A stretch of DNA of 64,000 nucleotides, from assembly GCA_020055645.1 (NCBI GenBank), contig CM034546.1, positions 1,984,001 through 2,048,000 on the forward strand, in the 5' to 3' direction. Under the pieces are notes generated by a model. It worked only from the letters and a program-made list of their open reading frames with translations. It searched no databases and had not been told where the DNA came from. Shown one piece after another: positions 45,150 through 57,446 of this stretch (positions are counted from its first letter, which is position 1; each line of letters starts with the position of its first letter). Origin of the DNA: Tomocerus qinae. Its lineage: Eukaryota > Arthropoda > Collembola > Entomobryomorpha > Tomoceridae. Both the position numbers and the translations under genes were made by a program.

Positions 45150-47536
45150 TTAAGGTATATATTTGGTTTTTACATGTATATGACGTACTCTTTTCAGACC
45201 TGGTTGAAATTTACGCTTTCTTTTAAATAGTGATAGAGAAAGTGTTAAATATTTTTTAAATACAGCAGCGGAATACAGAGCTAGGGTGTGTGTAATTTCT
45301 ACAGCAAAAATGATAAAACAAATGGCAGTTAATATTGCATACAGAAAAAACAAAGGCCTAATATTAGAATTCTTGAATGAAAGTCTGTCACGCATTCTAT
45401 TACGTGTGAATGCAGATGACATATTTCTTGATTCCATTGACTGTTTCATTTGCTTTTTCTCAAAATAATTATTCCAGCTGTCAAACAGCCAATAAATTCC
45501 CGAACTCATTACATTTTGCAGTCGGAAATAAATTATGTGTTTTCCAAATGTGTCTGGAATGTTCAACGCTGTTACCTTTCTGAGAAAACTTTCACTGCCA
45601 CGAATATAATTGATATTGGGGTATAAATACTGTTCATAATTATTTAACCATTTATTAGAATGTACAAAAGCTGTTTTCAGGTGACACAAATTAAAAACAT
45701 TGTGAAATGTCTTAAATATTTTTTTATTTCGATCGGGAATAATGCTGGTTACAATGAAGCGTTGTGGTAGAGTGGCCAAAAGTTTTATTTCATGAGTTTT
45801 ATGGTATACTTTATTTTTCAGTATTTCTTGCACGTGACTTTTGTTGATTTTGTAATAAGCAACTAATGCCGTAGTTAGTTCCAGCCATTTAGTATGATTA
45901 TCAAAGCTTTCAACAATTGGTTTAATCTTGAGCAGGCTTTTGTAGTCTGCAATGTGCCATGATCGTTTATCATCGTATTGAGTACAAGAAGGTTTGGGAA
46001 TGTTCACACCGAATACAGGCAGCAATGTTTTAGGTAATTTTTCATCCTTACAAAATGAGTTGCTTGCTCTGTGATATTCAAATAAAGAGTTTGTATCCCC
46101 TAGCTCTTTTGGCATATGTTTTGCATCTATTGTTATGTCATAATAAAAGGATTGTGTGGCCACAAAAAAGAAATTTTCCAGATCTTTGAAAAGAGTGTAA
46201 TTTCCTTGCAGTTGTTTGGGCAAAAACATTTTGCTGACGACAATGGATTTATAGGCATTACTGAATATTGTCCCCATGACGATCCAAATCCCAAAAGTTA
46301 AGATTATCTTTAAATTTCTCATTTCCCTTGGCATATTTACTCCTTGTTCAAGAAAAGTTGCTATATTGTTCCAAATCAAAAGCAGAAATTTTTTTAGGTT
46401 CTGCATCTTTATCTGTTTAGTAGCGTTGGTTTGGAAAACTATTACCAGAGCCACAATAACAATTGACATGCAGATTAGGATCCAGCATATTTCATCGAAT
46501 GGACTGACATATATCTGCCAGTTTAACAGTTCCTGTGCACTATAGCATGTCACAAAATTCCAATCAGTTTCCCCGGTTAAAACTTGTAAAGATGACAGCT
46601 GCCTAAACTCAAAATCTTGTGTCTTAGGGGCCAAATGCATTGTTGCAGATCGGATATCTAGCGAAGATAATTCTTTTAAACACATTTCTAGTAATGCAAG
46701 CTGAATGAAAGTTGTTCTGTCATTTGCTTTTTGAAAAGGCGAATAGTGAGACGTCCGATTAGTATTAGTTGCATTTCTTTTCGTCCCATAACCATCTAGG
46801 CAGTACATGGGATTCGGTATTTTGTATTTGTGGTCGTCGATATATTTTGTAAAGTTGAAAATTATGCTCCGTGTAAGTGCCTTAAAATTCATTTTTAGTA
46901 ACATACTGTTTAGATTTGGACTAAGACACGGCAAAGAATGTTTAGACACTAATTGGATTTTTGAAAGCGAGTAGACTTTTTCTTTTCCAATTCGAAATCC
47001 ACAATAGGAAAGATCACAAATGTTTTAAATCCGTTAACGTAAGTATAATACTGTTTAATGAATCTGTGGGATGAAATTAAAAATTCGTAGCCATAATTTT
47101 CGCGACAAAATTTCATTCGTGTCTCAAAATCAACAGAACAGGAACCAAATATGGAATCTTGGCTAAGCTTACTGGTTTCTTTTCTTTCTCCCACAGTAAG
47201 GATAGTAATTTTCGTATAAAGAAATATCCATTTCCGATATTGTAGTTGAAGAATCGAGGTCTTCTTTGGTCTTGTTATATTTTCTATGTGCATAAAACTG
47301 ATCGGACCTCTATCAGTGTCAAAATTTGAGATTAATGGAATTCTGCGGTCATAAATAATAGACACGCTGGTTTTTAAAGATAAAGAATCTATTATCACAT
47401 CCAGGCCTTTAATTTCCAAGTATTTTCCCTGTGAAGAACATTTGCCCGTAGCCAACGTGTTCATTATTATGGCAAAAATTATTATAAATGTTTTCTTTTG
47501 TTGATGATTAATTTTGTAATTCAAAATATACATCAT
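45150..47536 (-). pseudogene. Ionotropic receptor-like gene B' with a single frameshift
   Basis: Starts at ATG 47536 with an N-terminal hydrophobic segment near residues 14-30. The frame is that of B and B'' until the A-run at 46977-46981, where B' has one base fewer than B''; it then meets a stop at 46949-46951. In the next frame the receptor goes on without interruption to 45150, about 600 codons: M1 (WQIYVSPFDEICWIL), M3 (NAYKSIVVSKMFLP), PVFGVNIPKPSC, a WLNNYEQYLYPNINY region that B'' has lost, and a last helix after SNIRPLFF. The only lesion is a 1-bp homopolymer difference, so B' may be intact in reality and the break an assembly error; otherwise it is a very recent pseudogene. Confidence 0.75.
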
Positions 47537-49290
47537 TATGCAATTTTTTCAAAATATGGTTATGATTTAACATTATAAAAATCACAAGAAATTTTACTCC
47601 TACGTCTAACAAAATTTAAACCACATTATATTGTGTGAATTCGTTAATGGAAATCGAGCGAGTGAGTGAGCTGAATGAAAAGTGCATACACGGCTGGTCA
47701 CGAAACTTAAATATTTCTTTTGACAATAATTGGACTAATTTTACTAGCAAACAGTGAATAGTGAATCAATTTCCACCAATTATTTTATTTTACTTCACCA
47801 AACCCTTAGACATAGCTACTTTTCTGTATCTACAGCAGATGCAACGGCAGTATACGTAACTAGAACTGTTAAGTACCTATAACCTATCTCTCAAATCCAT
47901 GTTGTTACTTCTTTGGCACAGATCAAGATACACTAAAGAAGCAAGACTATTTATCTAAATTTACATGCCTACTACATTGACATGCATATATATAGGTACG
48001 CGGAAATATTTTTTTCATTGACCAATTAAAGAAACAGTGAACGCAGAATTAGTACGATTATTTTGATATTTACGGTAATACTATTTATTAAGCATCTACC
48101 AATCTACGGTTTCCACAATACAAAATACATTTTTAGTGTTTTAAAATTGAAAACAATTGTAAAAAATCAAACAAAGGTGAAAAAAATTTGACATACTTCT
48201 AATGCTTTGGTTTTTTTATTAGTTGAATGGCATATTAGCTCTCAAGTAATGTCTGCACAGTAGAAAGCGTAAAAATCATTCATTTGAATTGAAATCCCCT
48301 AACAGTTTGGTGTGTAGCTAAAAGAAAAGAAAGCAATTCTCTTTAAACAGGTTGCGGGAATTCACTGTTCTAACCTTAGCTAACTTAGGCCTAAAAACGT
48401 AGATTGTCATAACATGTTACAGAATAAAATAACAAAAATTATAGCTGTTTCTAACTTTGGTATTTGATTACATGGTGAAGTGCAACTTGTGGATACAGAT
48501 ACAGAAGTACGAGCTTTGAATATTATCTAAATTGAAACTCTTGTACGATAATTTTGTAATTACAAAAGTAAATTTTGTTACCGTCTTTTATAAAAAAATT
48601 GTTACTTAAGTGCTGCGAATTCTACGAAAAATAAAATTTGAGCTCGATTAAAATTTTTGCCCGTTGTGCTAATTTACATGCATTTAATCGAACTGTTGTT
48701 GCACAGTATAGATAGCTGCATAATGAAAGACTTCATTGAAAGAATCTTTATTGTAATAGCAAATATGAATGACTGAGTATTATAACATTTAAAAGGAAAC
48801 TACTAGTATCAGGTAAAGCAATAAACATAAAGTATGTAAGTATAATTAATTACAACCTAAAAAATCACAAAGGCTTATTACTTCTTTGCACTTATTTATT
48901 TGCAACAAAAGGAAAATTTACTACTTGCAATTGCAAAAATGAATACCTTTGTATGGCAATTATGCATATGTATAGTATAATAGGATGTATACAAAAATAA
49001 AATTTATTGCAGTTATTATCATAATTGATAGCTTCATGCAAGAAGTTTTTACAGGGACAGTCCTTTGTCAAATACTTTATCAAGGTTAAAGTATTAGGTT
49101 AAAAAAATTGGTATAATAATAATAAACAACGATTGACGATAACAATAAAATTGTTTAATCCTTTAAATTACTAAATTACCCACTTTTTAAAATGCATTGT
49201 ATATCCATTTTTACTCTCTCGGTGGTTTGTTTGGTGATCGAAACTTTTAAACTAATTTTCCCATTTAAAATTATGCTTATAAAATTATGT
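47537..49290. other. Duplicated 5' flank of receptor B'
   Basis: 47537-47980 matches 35116-35520, 48390-48970 matches 37540-38060, and 48990-49190 matches the 39.0/39.5 kb tandem block. No gene seen. This is the unexpanded form of the flank that carries hAT, SINE and MITE insertions next to B''. Confidence 0.5.
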
Positions 49291-49480
49291 ACAATTTTTT
49301 TCCTGGATAACTCAGACCGTCAAACCGATGCTCCAAAGAGATGGTTGCTCCATTTTATTGCTTTATAACCAACCCAGGCTCCACCACTCGCAAAATAAAT
49401 GGCATTTGTTTTTCTCCGCGATGCACGAAAAATGGGCCTCCAAATTTATAGTATTCTATTGAAGTACAGTACACCTCCTG
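49291..49480 (-). pseudogene. Relic of S28 carboxypeptidase exon 2
   Basis: Clearly similar to exon 2 of the neighbouring peptidase gene (53179-53363): the tcctggataactc, gatgctcca, ggttgctcca, ccaccactcgcaaaataaa and ggcctcc blocks line up. Small indels break the frame and no flanking exon matches were found. It marks a lost second copy of the peptidase, or a single-exon duplication, about 3.9 kb downstream of exon 2 and in the same orientation. Confidence 0.75.
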
Positions 49481-50408
49481 CGCATTGGTACTCTTATTAG
49501 TAGCATACATTATTCCTTTAACTACCAAATAAATTCACCTAATTTTTTATAACACACCATACAAATTACGGCTGTTTACTAAATTTTCTTGCCATACAAA
49601 ATTCTTGTGTGTGCCATAAGAATTCCGTTTTTTCTATATTTCTCCCTACGCGCTAATATATATTTAAAATATTTATGTAATGTTAGCCCCCTCATAAACT
49701 CAGGTCTCTGTATACGTGCTTGTAGGGAAATGCAATTATTTTAATTTGAACACTTAAGCTATGATTTTAAGTGCATAATAATTAAATTGAAATGAATGGC
49801 CAAAGATGAATGACATACGCTTTGACCCTAAATAACTTTTGAACGGTATGACATTTTCAGACGAGATAGATACCGATGGAAGGACCAAGCGATTACTTAG
49901 GTTTATAACTTAGGTAATATAACTTTTCAGTTTTGATTGGGCCATTGCATTACTAATGCAATGGCATTAGTTGTTATTTGTTAATTTTGTTTGTATTTTA
50001 TAGAATTACCCATAAAACCATTATATTACCAACATGAAGTTGAAACTGCCCATCTCTAATTAAAATGTCTCACCATCCTTATCAAAAGATTTATTTTGGC
50101 TTATTTTCTTTCACAAGAACAAAACTTTAATAATGTTGTAAAATTGAAGTTGAAAGAGAAATTCTTTACAATTAGTTTTCTATTTTATTTAAAGAGTATC
50201 AGCGTTTATTTCGTAAGTCTATTTATACAATAAATTGAGTTATATATAGTGATAAACATGCCATTCTCTAAATGGAATAAACAAAAATTCAAAATCATAA
50301 AAACATAAAAGTGAAAAAAGTAGGGCCATAGGAATTTAGCTTGAGAAGGTTCCCTTATTATATAAACAGTTTCTTGAAAAATAGAAAAGAGTTATATCAA
50401 TCGTGTGT
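49481..50408. other. 3' region of the S28 peptidase gene, no other gene seen
   Basis: AT-rich sequence downstream (minus strand) of the peptidase stop. No exon, repeat or structured element recognised. Confidence 0.35.
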
Positions 50409-53400
50409 TCAACAGTCTGGGTCGTTCAGGTAGACGCCAATTCTGTCCTTTACTCTTCCTTGAACCATGAGGATTGATGGCGCACCTTGTTTGTAACTCC
50501 AATAGCTTTCGTCGCTTGTGTGTTCACCCTCTACATATATTTATTTTATACATAACAGAAAATCAAGCATTAAATACAATAAGAAATGAATTTATTTAAC
50601 AGAAGCATTTAAAAATTATGTTGCAATTGCAAGAAATTTATAAATTACGTTGAACGATGTAAACAGAATTCTTGTCGGAAGTGTCACTTTTTCTGGTGAT
50701 GCTTCTCGAAGACCAAGGATCAAAACTACTGTTGATAAAAATAGTGCATGAACCTTTTTTTATCGTTTCAAATGGATATTGTTGTGTCATCTTTGCAACG
50801 TTGTTCCGAACCGTATCTATTGTAAATCTAAGTAAATGAAAGAAAATCGTTAAAAGTTTTGTGTATAATTCAATACTATTTGCTGGATGGTTTTACAGTG
50901 CTAGGGGTCTAGTAAAAAATGAAATTATAAAATAAATCAAAATGAGAAGGCTATACCCGGCATCAGGAAAGGCCAATGGGCAATTATTGACAAACGATCT
51001 TGCTCCCCATTTGGTGCCCAACATTCCAAGTTTAGGATCAGCGACTTGGAAGTTGCCTAATTCGTAACAAAGCTGCCATTGGTAAGATTTGAGATTTTCT
51101 CTTTCTGTCTCGTCTGCTGATTGTCGCTTTTTTCTTGCAGCACACTCGGTTACGCTCACTCGTGGACTTTGTCTGCGAAATTTTCCGTAAAGCTTAATAA
51201 CATCTCTACCAGTCTGTTCCATTAAGATGTCACATTGTTTCCTTTTGTCCAGGAGATCGGTGAAAGGGTAGTTGGTTGTCCAAACACCGAGAGCATTTGC
51301 GGCCATAAAATAATCTTTATCGTAGTCACTATCCAACGATTCGCAAAGACTGTTCAATGGATAAAATTAAAATGTATATCATCTTTATTACATTGCATCA
51401 CTTAAATACTACCGAAGATAATATTTATGTCATTTACGTATAATAATTTAGAATGGCTGGCTGGAAAAAAGGAGTAAACCAATTTGAAGCAAAATTAATG
51501 ACGTAAAATATCGTTAAAATTTATATATTTAAAATCTTTTTAAACACAAAAAGTTGGACACTGTTAATACTCGTGTTCAGTTTTGATTGTGAGAAAATAA
51601 ATGACGCCTTTAAACGAGTAAATCAACTTTTAAATAAAGAATTGGGATTTTAATCGTTTGAGGATGTTCTTAAACTTTAGAGTTACTGATCCAATTTTTG
51701 GGACATAAATTTAATTACCTTTTAAAAATTCTACTCTGCTACTCAGCTGACAATTATAATAAATATCGGTGATAAATTGATAAAAGTAAGATTAGTTGAA
51801 ATTTTCAATGAAAAGAAACTGCCATAACCAACCAATTTTACTCTGCCGTCGGAAATTAAATGACGTTGTGGTAATCTATGGTGCTCTTTATTGTGGCTAT
51901 GATGACATCTTAACACTGGTAATTATAATTAAACAAGCATCAAAGCCAGTTCTGTCTGACTATGGATACTAACCCGATGGTTTTAGGTAGGTTTTTGGTT
52001 GTGACGTTTGATAATTTGGGATCACATCCTGTCCCGTAAACTAAGCCCTCCATGCAAGTGTAGATAGATTGAAGTCTGTTAAAACAAGCCGGGTTTTGCT
52101 CCTGGATGATTTGTGATATTTTTCCAATGTACTCTAGACAGAAGAATTAAAAACATATTGGATTAAAATTAAGAATCGCCAAATAAGTTTATACGGTACC
52201 TGGTATTTCGAATGCGTTGTTGACTGGGGCGGATGATGCAATGGCAACATTAACTACTTTTGGATAAAGTTGTCTAAACCAAGCGGCCAAAACTCCTGAA
52301 TACGAACCACCATACACTACTACCTTGGCATCCTAAAAATCCCAATTTATGTATTAATACTTCGAAATGTGAAAATCATTAACCCTACGACTCCATTTTG
52401 GCTTTAATCTTTGATTTTGAAAAAATAGCTGACCTTACAACTTTGAAATTTTTTGTCAGAATACAACTTTCTTAGTATGTAAATTGTAATTTTCTGACCT
52501 GTTCTACAATTTACTAAGAAATAAACAACAAAAACGTGACAATTCCACTTTATCGTAGACTGAAAAAGAGCTATATGTGATAACGAGTAAAGTCTAGTAA
52601 ATCATCACCGTTATTACTGACAATAGCGAAATTATTGTTGCAGAACTGGCCACATTAGTAATGTGTGCCAAAATTCTGCTGGCAAACTTCTGCCAAATCT
52701 GTAGAAATGATTTAATTTAACCTTTATAGGAGTCTGACGGGTTAAACGAAAAATGATGCTGAATTTTGACTTCTGATGTTTAATTGCTTTCAAATTGCAA
52801 TTTAAAAAAAGAATCGCAACAAATCAGAAATGTCCGCGCAATATAAGAAAGGAGTGTTCTTACTTTCAAATTTTTATGTCGTCCTTTGAACCAGGTAACA
52901 ATCTGAGCGTAATCGTCTAGGGTCTGTTTAATTGTGAGGAGTTTCATATTATCAGGTGATCGGTCACTGTAAAAATTCAGACGAGACAATTACACTGGTA
53001 CAGAAGCATTCACCCCTCTGGTCCTTGTTAGATCCATTTACAAATATGCCAAGCATTCCGAGATATTAAATCTCCAATACATTTACCATGGTAACTCCTT
53101 TCCATCGTGTTGATATTTTGACCTAAAACCTATCGCTTCAATTTTATCATTAAATAAGAAATAATTAAAATTAAGTACTATTTTTTTCCTGGGTAACTCT
53201 GTCCGTAGAACCGATGCTCCACAGCGATGGTTGCTCCATTGTATTGTTTTGCATAGTCGACCCAGGCCCCACCACTCGCAAAATAAAAGGCATCTGTTTC
53301 TCCCCCAACGAGCATGAAAAGAGGGCCTCCTGGTTTGTAGTACTGCATTGAAGCATAGTATCTCTATCCAAAATATAGTTAAACATTATATAACATACCT

Positions 53401-54753
53401 AACCAACTGGGTGTCAATAATAATAGATGGTGCCAAGTTATGGTTATCTTCTTATAACATAAAAATCTAATCTAAAAATCAAGTTACCTTAAAATGGACG
53501 GCATAAAATGAAAATTAAAAAGATCATAATATTGAAATCAGAAGTGTATGTAAAAGACGTCATTATTTAATTTCAGTCGAAATATACCTCATAAAAATCA
53601 CGTTTACAAAATTCATAAATTTTATTTAAAAAATTAATTTGTTGCAATCAGAAACATTTTCATTTTAGTGAAATTAGGGTAATATTTTTTAATTCTATTC
53701 TATAATGTTCATCACTTTTATAAAGTTGTTTTGTGGCTTTGTTAGTATTTAGTATGTTATTAAGGTAACCGGAATCTCATTTCAGCATCTGCACCTGCTG
53801 AAACGAGATTTTGTTCAGTTCCAGCACTTGCTGAAAATAGACCAAATCTTCTTTCAGCACCCTGGTGAAACGAGACAGAGATAATTACAGCACCTGCTGA
53901 GACTAGACCATTCTCGTTTCAGCACCTATTTTTAAATGATTATAAAACATCATACCTCACTATTAATATATCATAAATGATTGTGAATCATAATTAATTA
54001 CTATAAAAATTATAAATGCATCTTAATCATCATAAATGCATCTTCGTCGTCATATGTGCATCTTAATAATCATATATGCATCTTAATTATCATATATGCA
54101 TATTAATCGTCATATATATGCCAAAGAATTACTTTGAAAGCCCAATAAAAATTTATCCATGCATTTATGATGATTAAGATGCATTTATAATTTTTATAGT
54201 AATTAATTATGATTCACAATCATTTATGATATATTAATAGTGAGGTATGATGTTTTATAATCATTTAAAAATAGGTGCTGAAACGAGAATGGTCTAGTAT
54301 AAGCATGTGCTGTAATTATCTCTGTCTCGTTTCACCAGGGTGCTGAAAGAAGATTTGGTCTATTTTCAGCAAGTGCTGGAACTGAACAAAATCTCGTTTC
54401 AGCATCTGCACCTGCTGAAACGAGATTCCGGTTTTAAGGTAGAGGAAACTAAGCGTGAATACCTGTGAAAACTGGTTTGCCTTGTCGCTACAATCCAAGT
54501 TGTGATCTATGCACTGCTCAGTGTAGTATTCTATCGTGTCTTCCGTGGAAACTGGAGCGGAATCGGCATGGAAGTAATCGTCTGCATTTACGTTTTCTAT
54601 TGTAGTTTGTCGTTTCTTCCCATAAAGGTTTTCCAAATGTCTTCTCTCACTTACGCTTGCCCGACTTCGAAAACGGGGACGAGTTGGAATCCCTAAAATA
54701 CTCGGAGACACAAACAATAATAGCAAACCAACTTTTAATACAATTTCCTTCAT
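50409..54753 (-). CDS. S28-family serine carboxypeptidase (lysosomal Pro-X/thymus-specific type), 521 aa
   Basis: Eight exons on the minus strand: 54753-54463, 53363-53179, 52966-52864, 52332-52200, 52133-51974, 51349-50957, 50827-50649 and 50530-50409. Every junction is GT/AG and the phases agree, giving 521 codons plus TGA. A signal peptide (KVGLLLLFVSPSILG) opens it. The S28 start motif follows (YYKPGGPLFMLVGGE, EHRFYGQSYP). The nucleophile is Ser203 in GGSYSG, the acid Asp458 in NSSFDPW, and the base probably His485 in GEHTSD, so the triad is complete. The helical SKS-type insertion has many Cys. Such enzymes cleave after proline or act as secreted/lysosomal exo-peptidases in digestion or peptide turnover; the substrate here is unknown. 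The length is normal for the family. Intron 1 contains a 666-bp fold-back element, and a relic of exon 2 lies downstream. Confidence 0.9.
53768..54433. mobile_element. 666-bp fold-back element with ~270-bp arms
   Basis: The arms 53768-54035 and 54157-54433 are almost perfect inverted copies; the loop is about 120 bp of catatatgcatcttaat-type repeats. Ends ACCGGAATCTC ... GAGATTCCGGT. The 7-8 bp target duplication TTAAGGTA stands at 53760-53767 and 54434-54441. Within each arm, cagcacctgctgaaacgag motifs recur in both directions. It lies in intron 1 of the peptidase gene, so the pre-mRNA would contain a long hairpin. Confidence 0.85.
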
Positions 54754-57446
54754 TTTGCTGCTAGCTACGACTTTACTGACAGCAAGATTAAAACTAAAGC
54801 TGGAACTGGTTTTGCTTTAAGTATCCAGTATTAATTCCTTCCTACGTCACTAAAAATTGTTTCACACCTTTTGCATGTAAAGATTTCTCGTTCTATGCGA
54901 ACGAGAAATTCTAAATCTAAACCAGCTATACAATCCAGTATAGTATTATGGACGTATAATGTTCTTACCTAATACATTTATTTTAAACCCGATGTAAATA
55001 AAAACGTAAAACTATTACACCATTTCCTTCAACAGGTTTTTTACGTGTGATTTACTTTAATTTATGAAGATCTAAACAATATTACAAGTTTACTTTGCTC
55101 GTGCGTTCTTTTTCCTCCAAACATAAGCAAGTGGAATGAGAGAGACCTATGGAGAAGAGATATCAAATTTGATGATCAAGCTCGTGGCGGATGAAGAGTC
55201 AGGTACTTTACTATTGACGAAACGCATGTGTAATTACAAATAATTGCAAATGTAATTACTACAGGTAATATTTAATTGTAGTGCTATATAATTTGCTTAG
55301 GCATTATATCACTCGTTATCATCATATAAGTACCATAGGCGTGTTATTATCGATCCTCAAAAATGCAAGTATTCATCCCGATCTACTTTTTATTAAGGAA
55401 ATAGAGGTTATGTGTTGTGTTCTATTCTCAGGTATTTAACTCTCATCAACTCGGACTTGGACTGAAGTCGCTTTTTTGCGTTGTTTTGATTGTATACATA
55501 ATAATTAAGAGCATGGCGTACTTCTCACAGGTCTTAGCTGAGAACAGTATGATGGCTATATGATTGGATGGTGTTGTTTCAGTTGTTTGCAGGTACAACT
55601 TTATTACATGATGTTTAGCATTGCCTGAATAAACCACGAACCACTTTATATCTATTCAGGAATAACACGCTCCTATGCTTTGTTATGGTACGCTACACTT
55701 CGTTATTATTACATAACTCAAATTTTGTTTTAAAAAATAAAAGTTTACATTATTTCTTAGCTACTAATATATTTTAGCATAAATTGGATGTCGTTTTAAA
55801 ATATGATCCTATCGGCGATATAATGCAAGTTAAAATTCAAATTTTTCCGTTCGTTTCTATCGTTTTATTTAATGTTCTACGACATTGTCCGTAAAAGATT
55901 ATTGTACATAAGCTTTCCGAAAATGAATAAGAAAAAATTATATATTGCCGAATATTTGTCAATTTAATAAATACAGGGCAGATGGAAACGTTAGGAGCCC
56001 TCTACAAATGCAATTATTACAAAGCCAACATAATATAATCAATAGGAATGTATTAGTAATGTTTTTGTCCTTTAAATCTTTCAGCGCATAGAGTACTTAA
56101 TTATTGTGTACAGCGTTCTATATATTGCCTTAGTTAAATATGTATAAAATACCCTTGCTTTACCATGATGTAATGGATACAGCAGGTACTTGCAATGACA
56201 ATGGACAGCATTCCCAGTCACCCTGAATGAAATCGGTAGTATATTGCGTTGAGACAATGTCTTATCCGATTATAATATATGTTCTTGTCAATATCCCGCT
56301 CTGTCGTTTAAAAATAATATATGCATGACAGTTTCTCCCTTCCTTTGTCCCAGCCACATTAAATAAATTAAGAGGCAGACTGCATGCAGACAGACAACCC
56401 GACCAAAAAACAGTGCGCTAATCAATTTTGTGGTTTAAGTTACATAGGTAATTAAGATATTGTTAATTGTTGTAAATGTCTACATTAATCAAATCATTAG
56501 TATTACCATCTAAAATATAAGGAGTTACATCTAAACTCATTTTGATTCATTATTCTAAATACTCTAAATTTAGTGGGGCAGCAGAAAACAGTAGAAAGAA
56601 AGCAGCCACTCCCAATGCGGCTGTAAGAACGGCTGTGATGGACAGTTTTTGAAAATTTTTAAGCCGAAACACATTTTAGAGTTGGAATAACGAAAAAGAA
56701 ATAGGAATACAAATTCAAAGCTCAACTTTTTTGTTCTTCTTTATAAATGAGCTCTCTCAATATTAGTTGGTTTACCTTCTTCCCCCGCGATAGAATAGTC
56801 CATAGCACTCAACCAAGTAAAATTCAATATACACAGTATTGGGAAAGAAATAGATGAGTGTGGATGTATTGTAATATAATGGGGACACGAATATGTGACA
56901 TCCTGGCATCGTCCAACATCAACGTTTTATGCTTTCAAGGCCAACACACTGCATGTAATGTTTAGGAAATGCCTCATAAATTCGTATACCTCGCCCTTCT
57001 GTACCAGATAAACCAGCAAATAATATGGTTAGGTTATAAATTAGAATATCGCTCAATATCACGCTATTATAATATGCAAACAATTATAGATATCTGTAGA
57101 AGTCTACAGTATATTCCAAAAAATAGTCCACTTAAAAATTCCTTGTTGTAAATTGTAATGGTCAAAAACAAGGCTTATTAAATGCATAAAATTGTTATAC
57201 CGTTCTTCGTAAAATATATTATTATGTTAGCGAAATCAATTAATAAGATAGATCTCTCTATCTTTTTATGAGATTTTTGCTGGAAAAATAGTGAGTGACG
57301 ATGGCAGTATTTTGTGCTTGACGGTGTGTGGGAAATGTACTCATGCATACCAATGTTTACTTTGTTTGGTGTCAGTGAATGAGTAATTTATGTCTTCATG
57401 TCCGTCATTTAAATGCCGTCCTTTTAAGTGGATACACTTGTAGAAA
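54754..57446. other. Intergenic, no gene seen
   Basis: AT-rich. 55410-55640 has an LTR-like feel: it begins tgttgtgttctattctc and has aataaaccacgaacca near its end, with partial inverted similarity between ccataggcgtgttatta (55332) and the reverse complement of aataacacgctcctatg (55661). No target duplication was found, so I leave it uncalled. Confidence 0.35.

Noticed and set aside
46949..46949. Independent gene starting at about 46949 on minus
   Set aside because: The codon there is GTG, not ATG, and the sequence is simply the continuation of receptor B' after a frameshift.
55410..55640. Solo LTR
   Set aside because: A TG start and AATAAA near the end are suggestive, but no 4-6 bp target duplication or second copy was found in the window.
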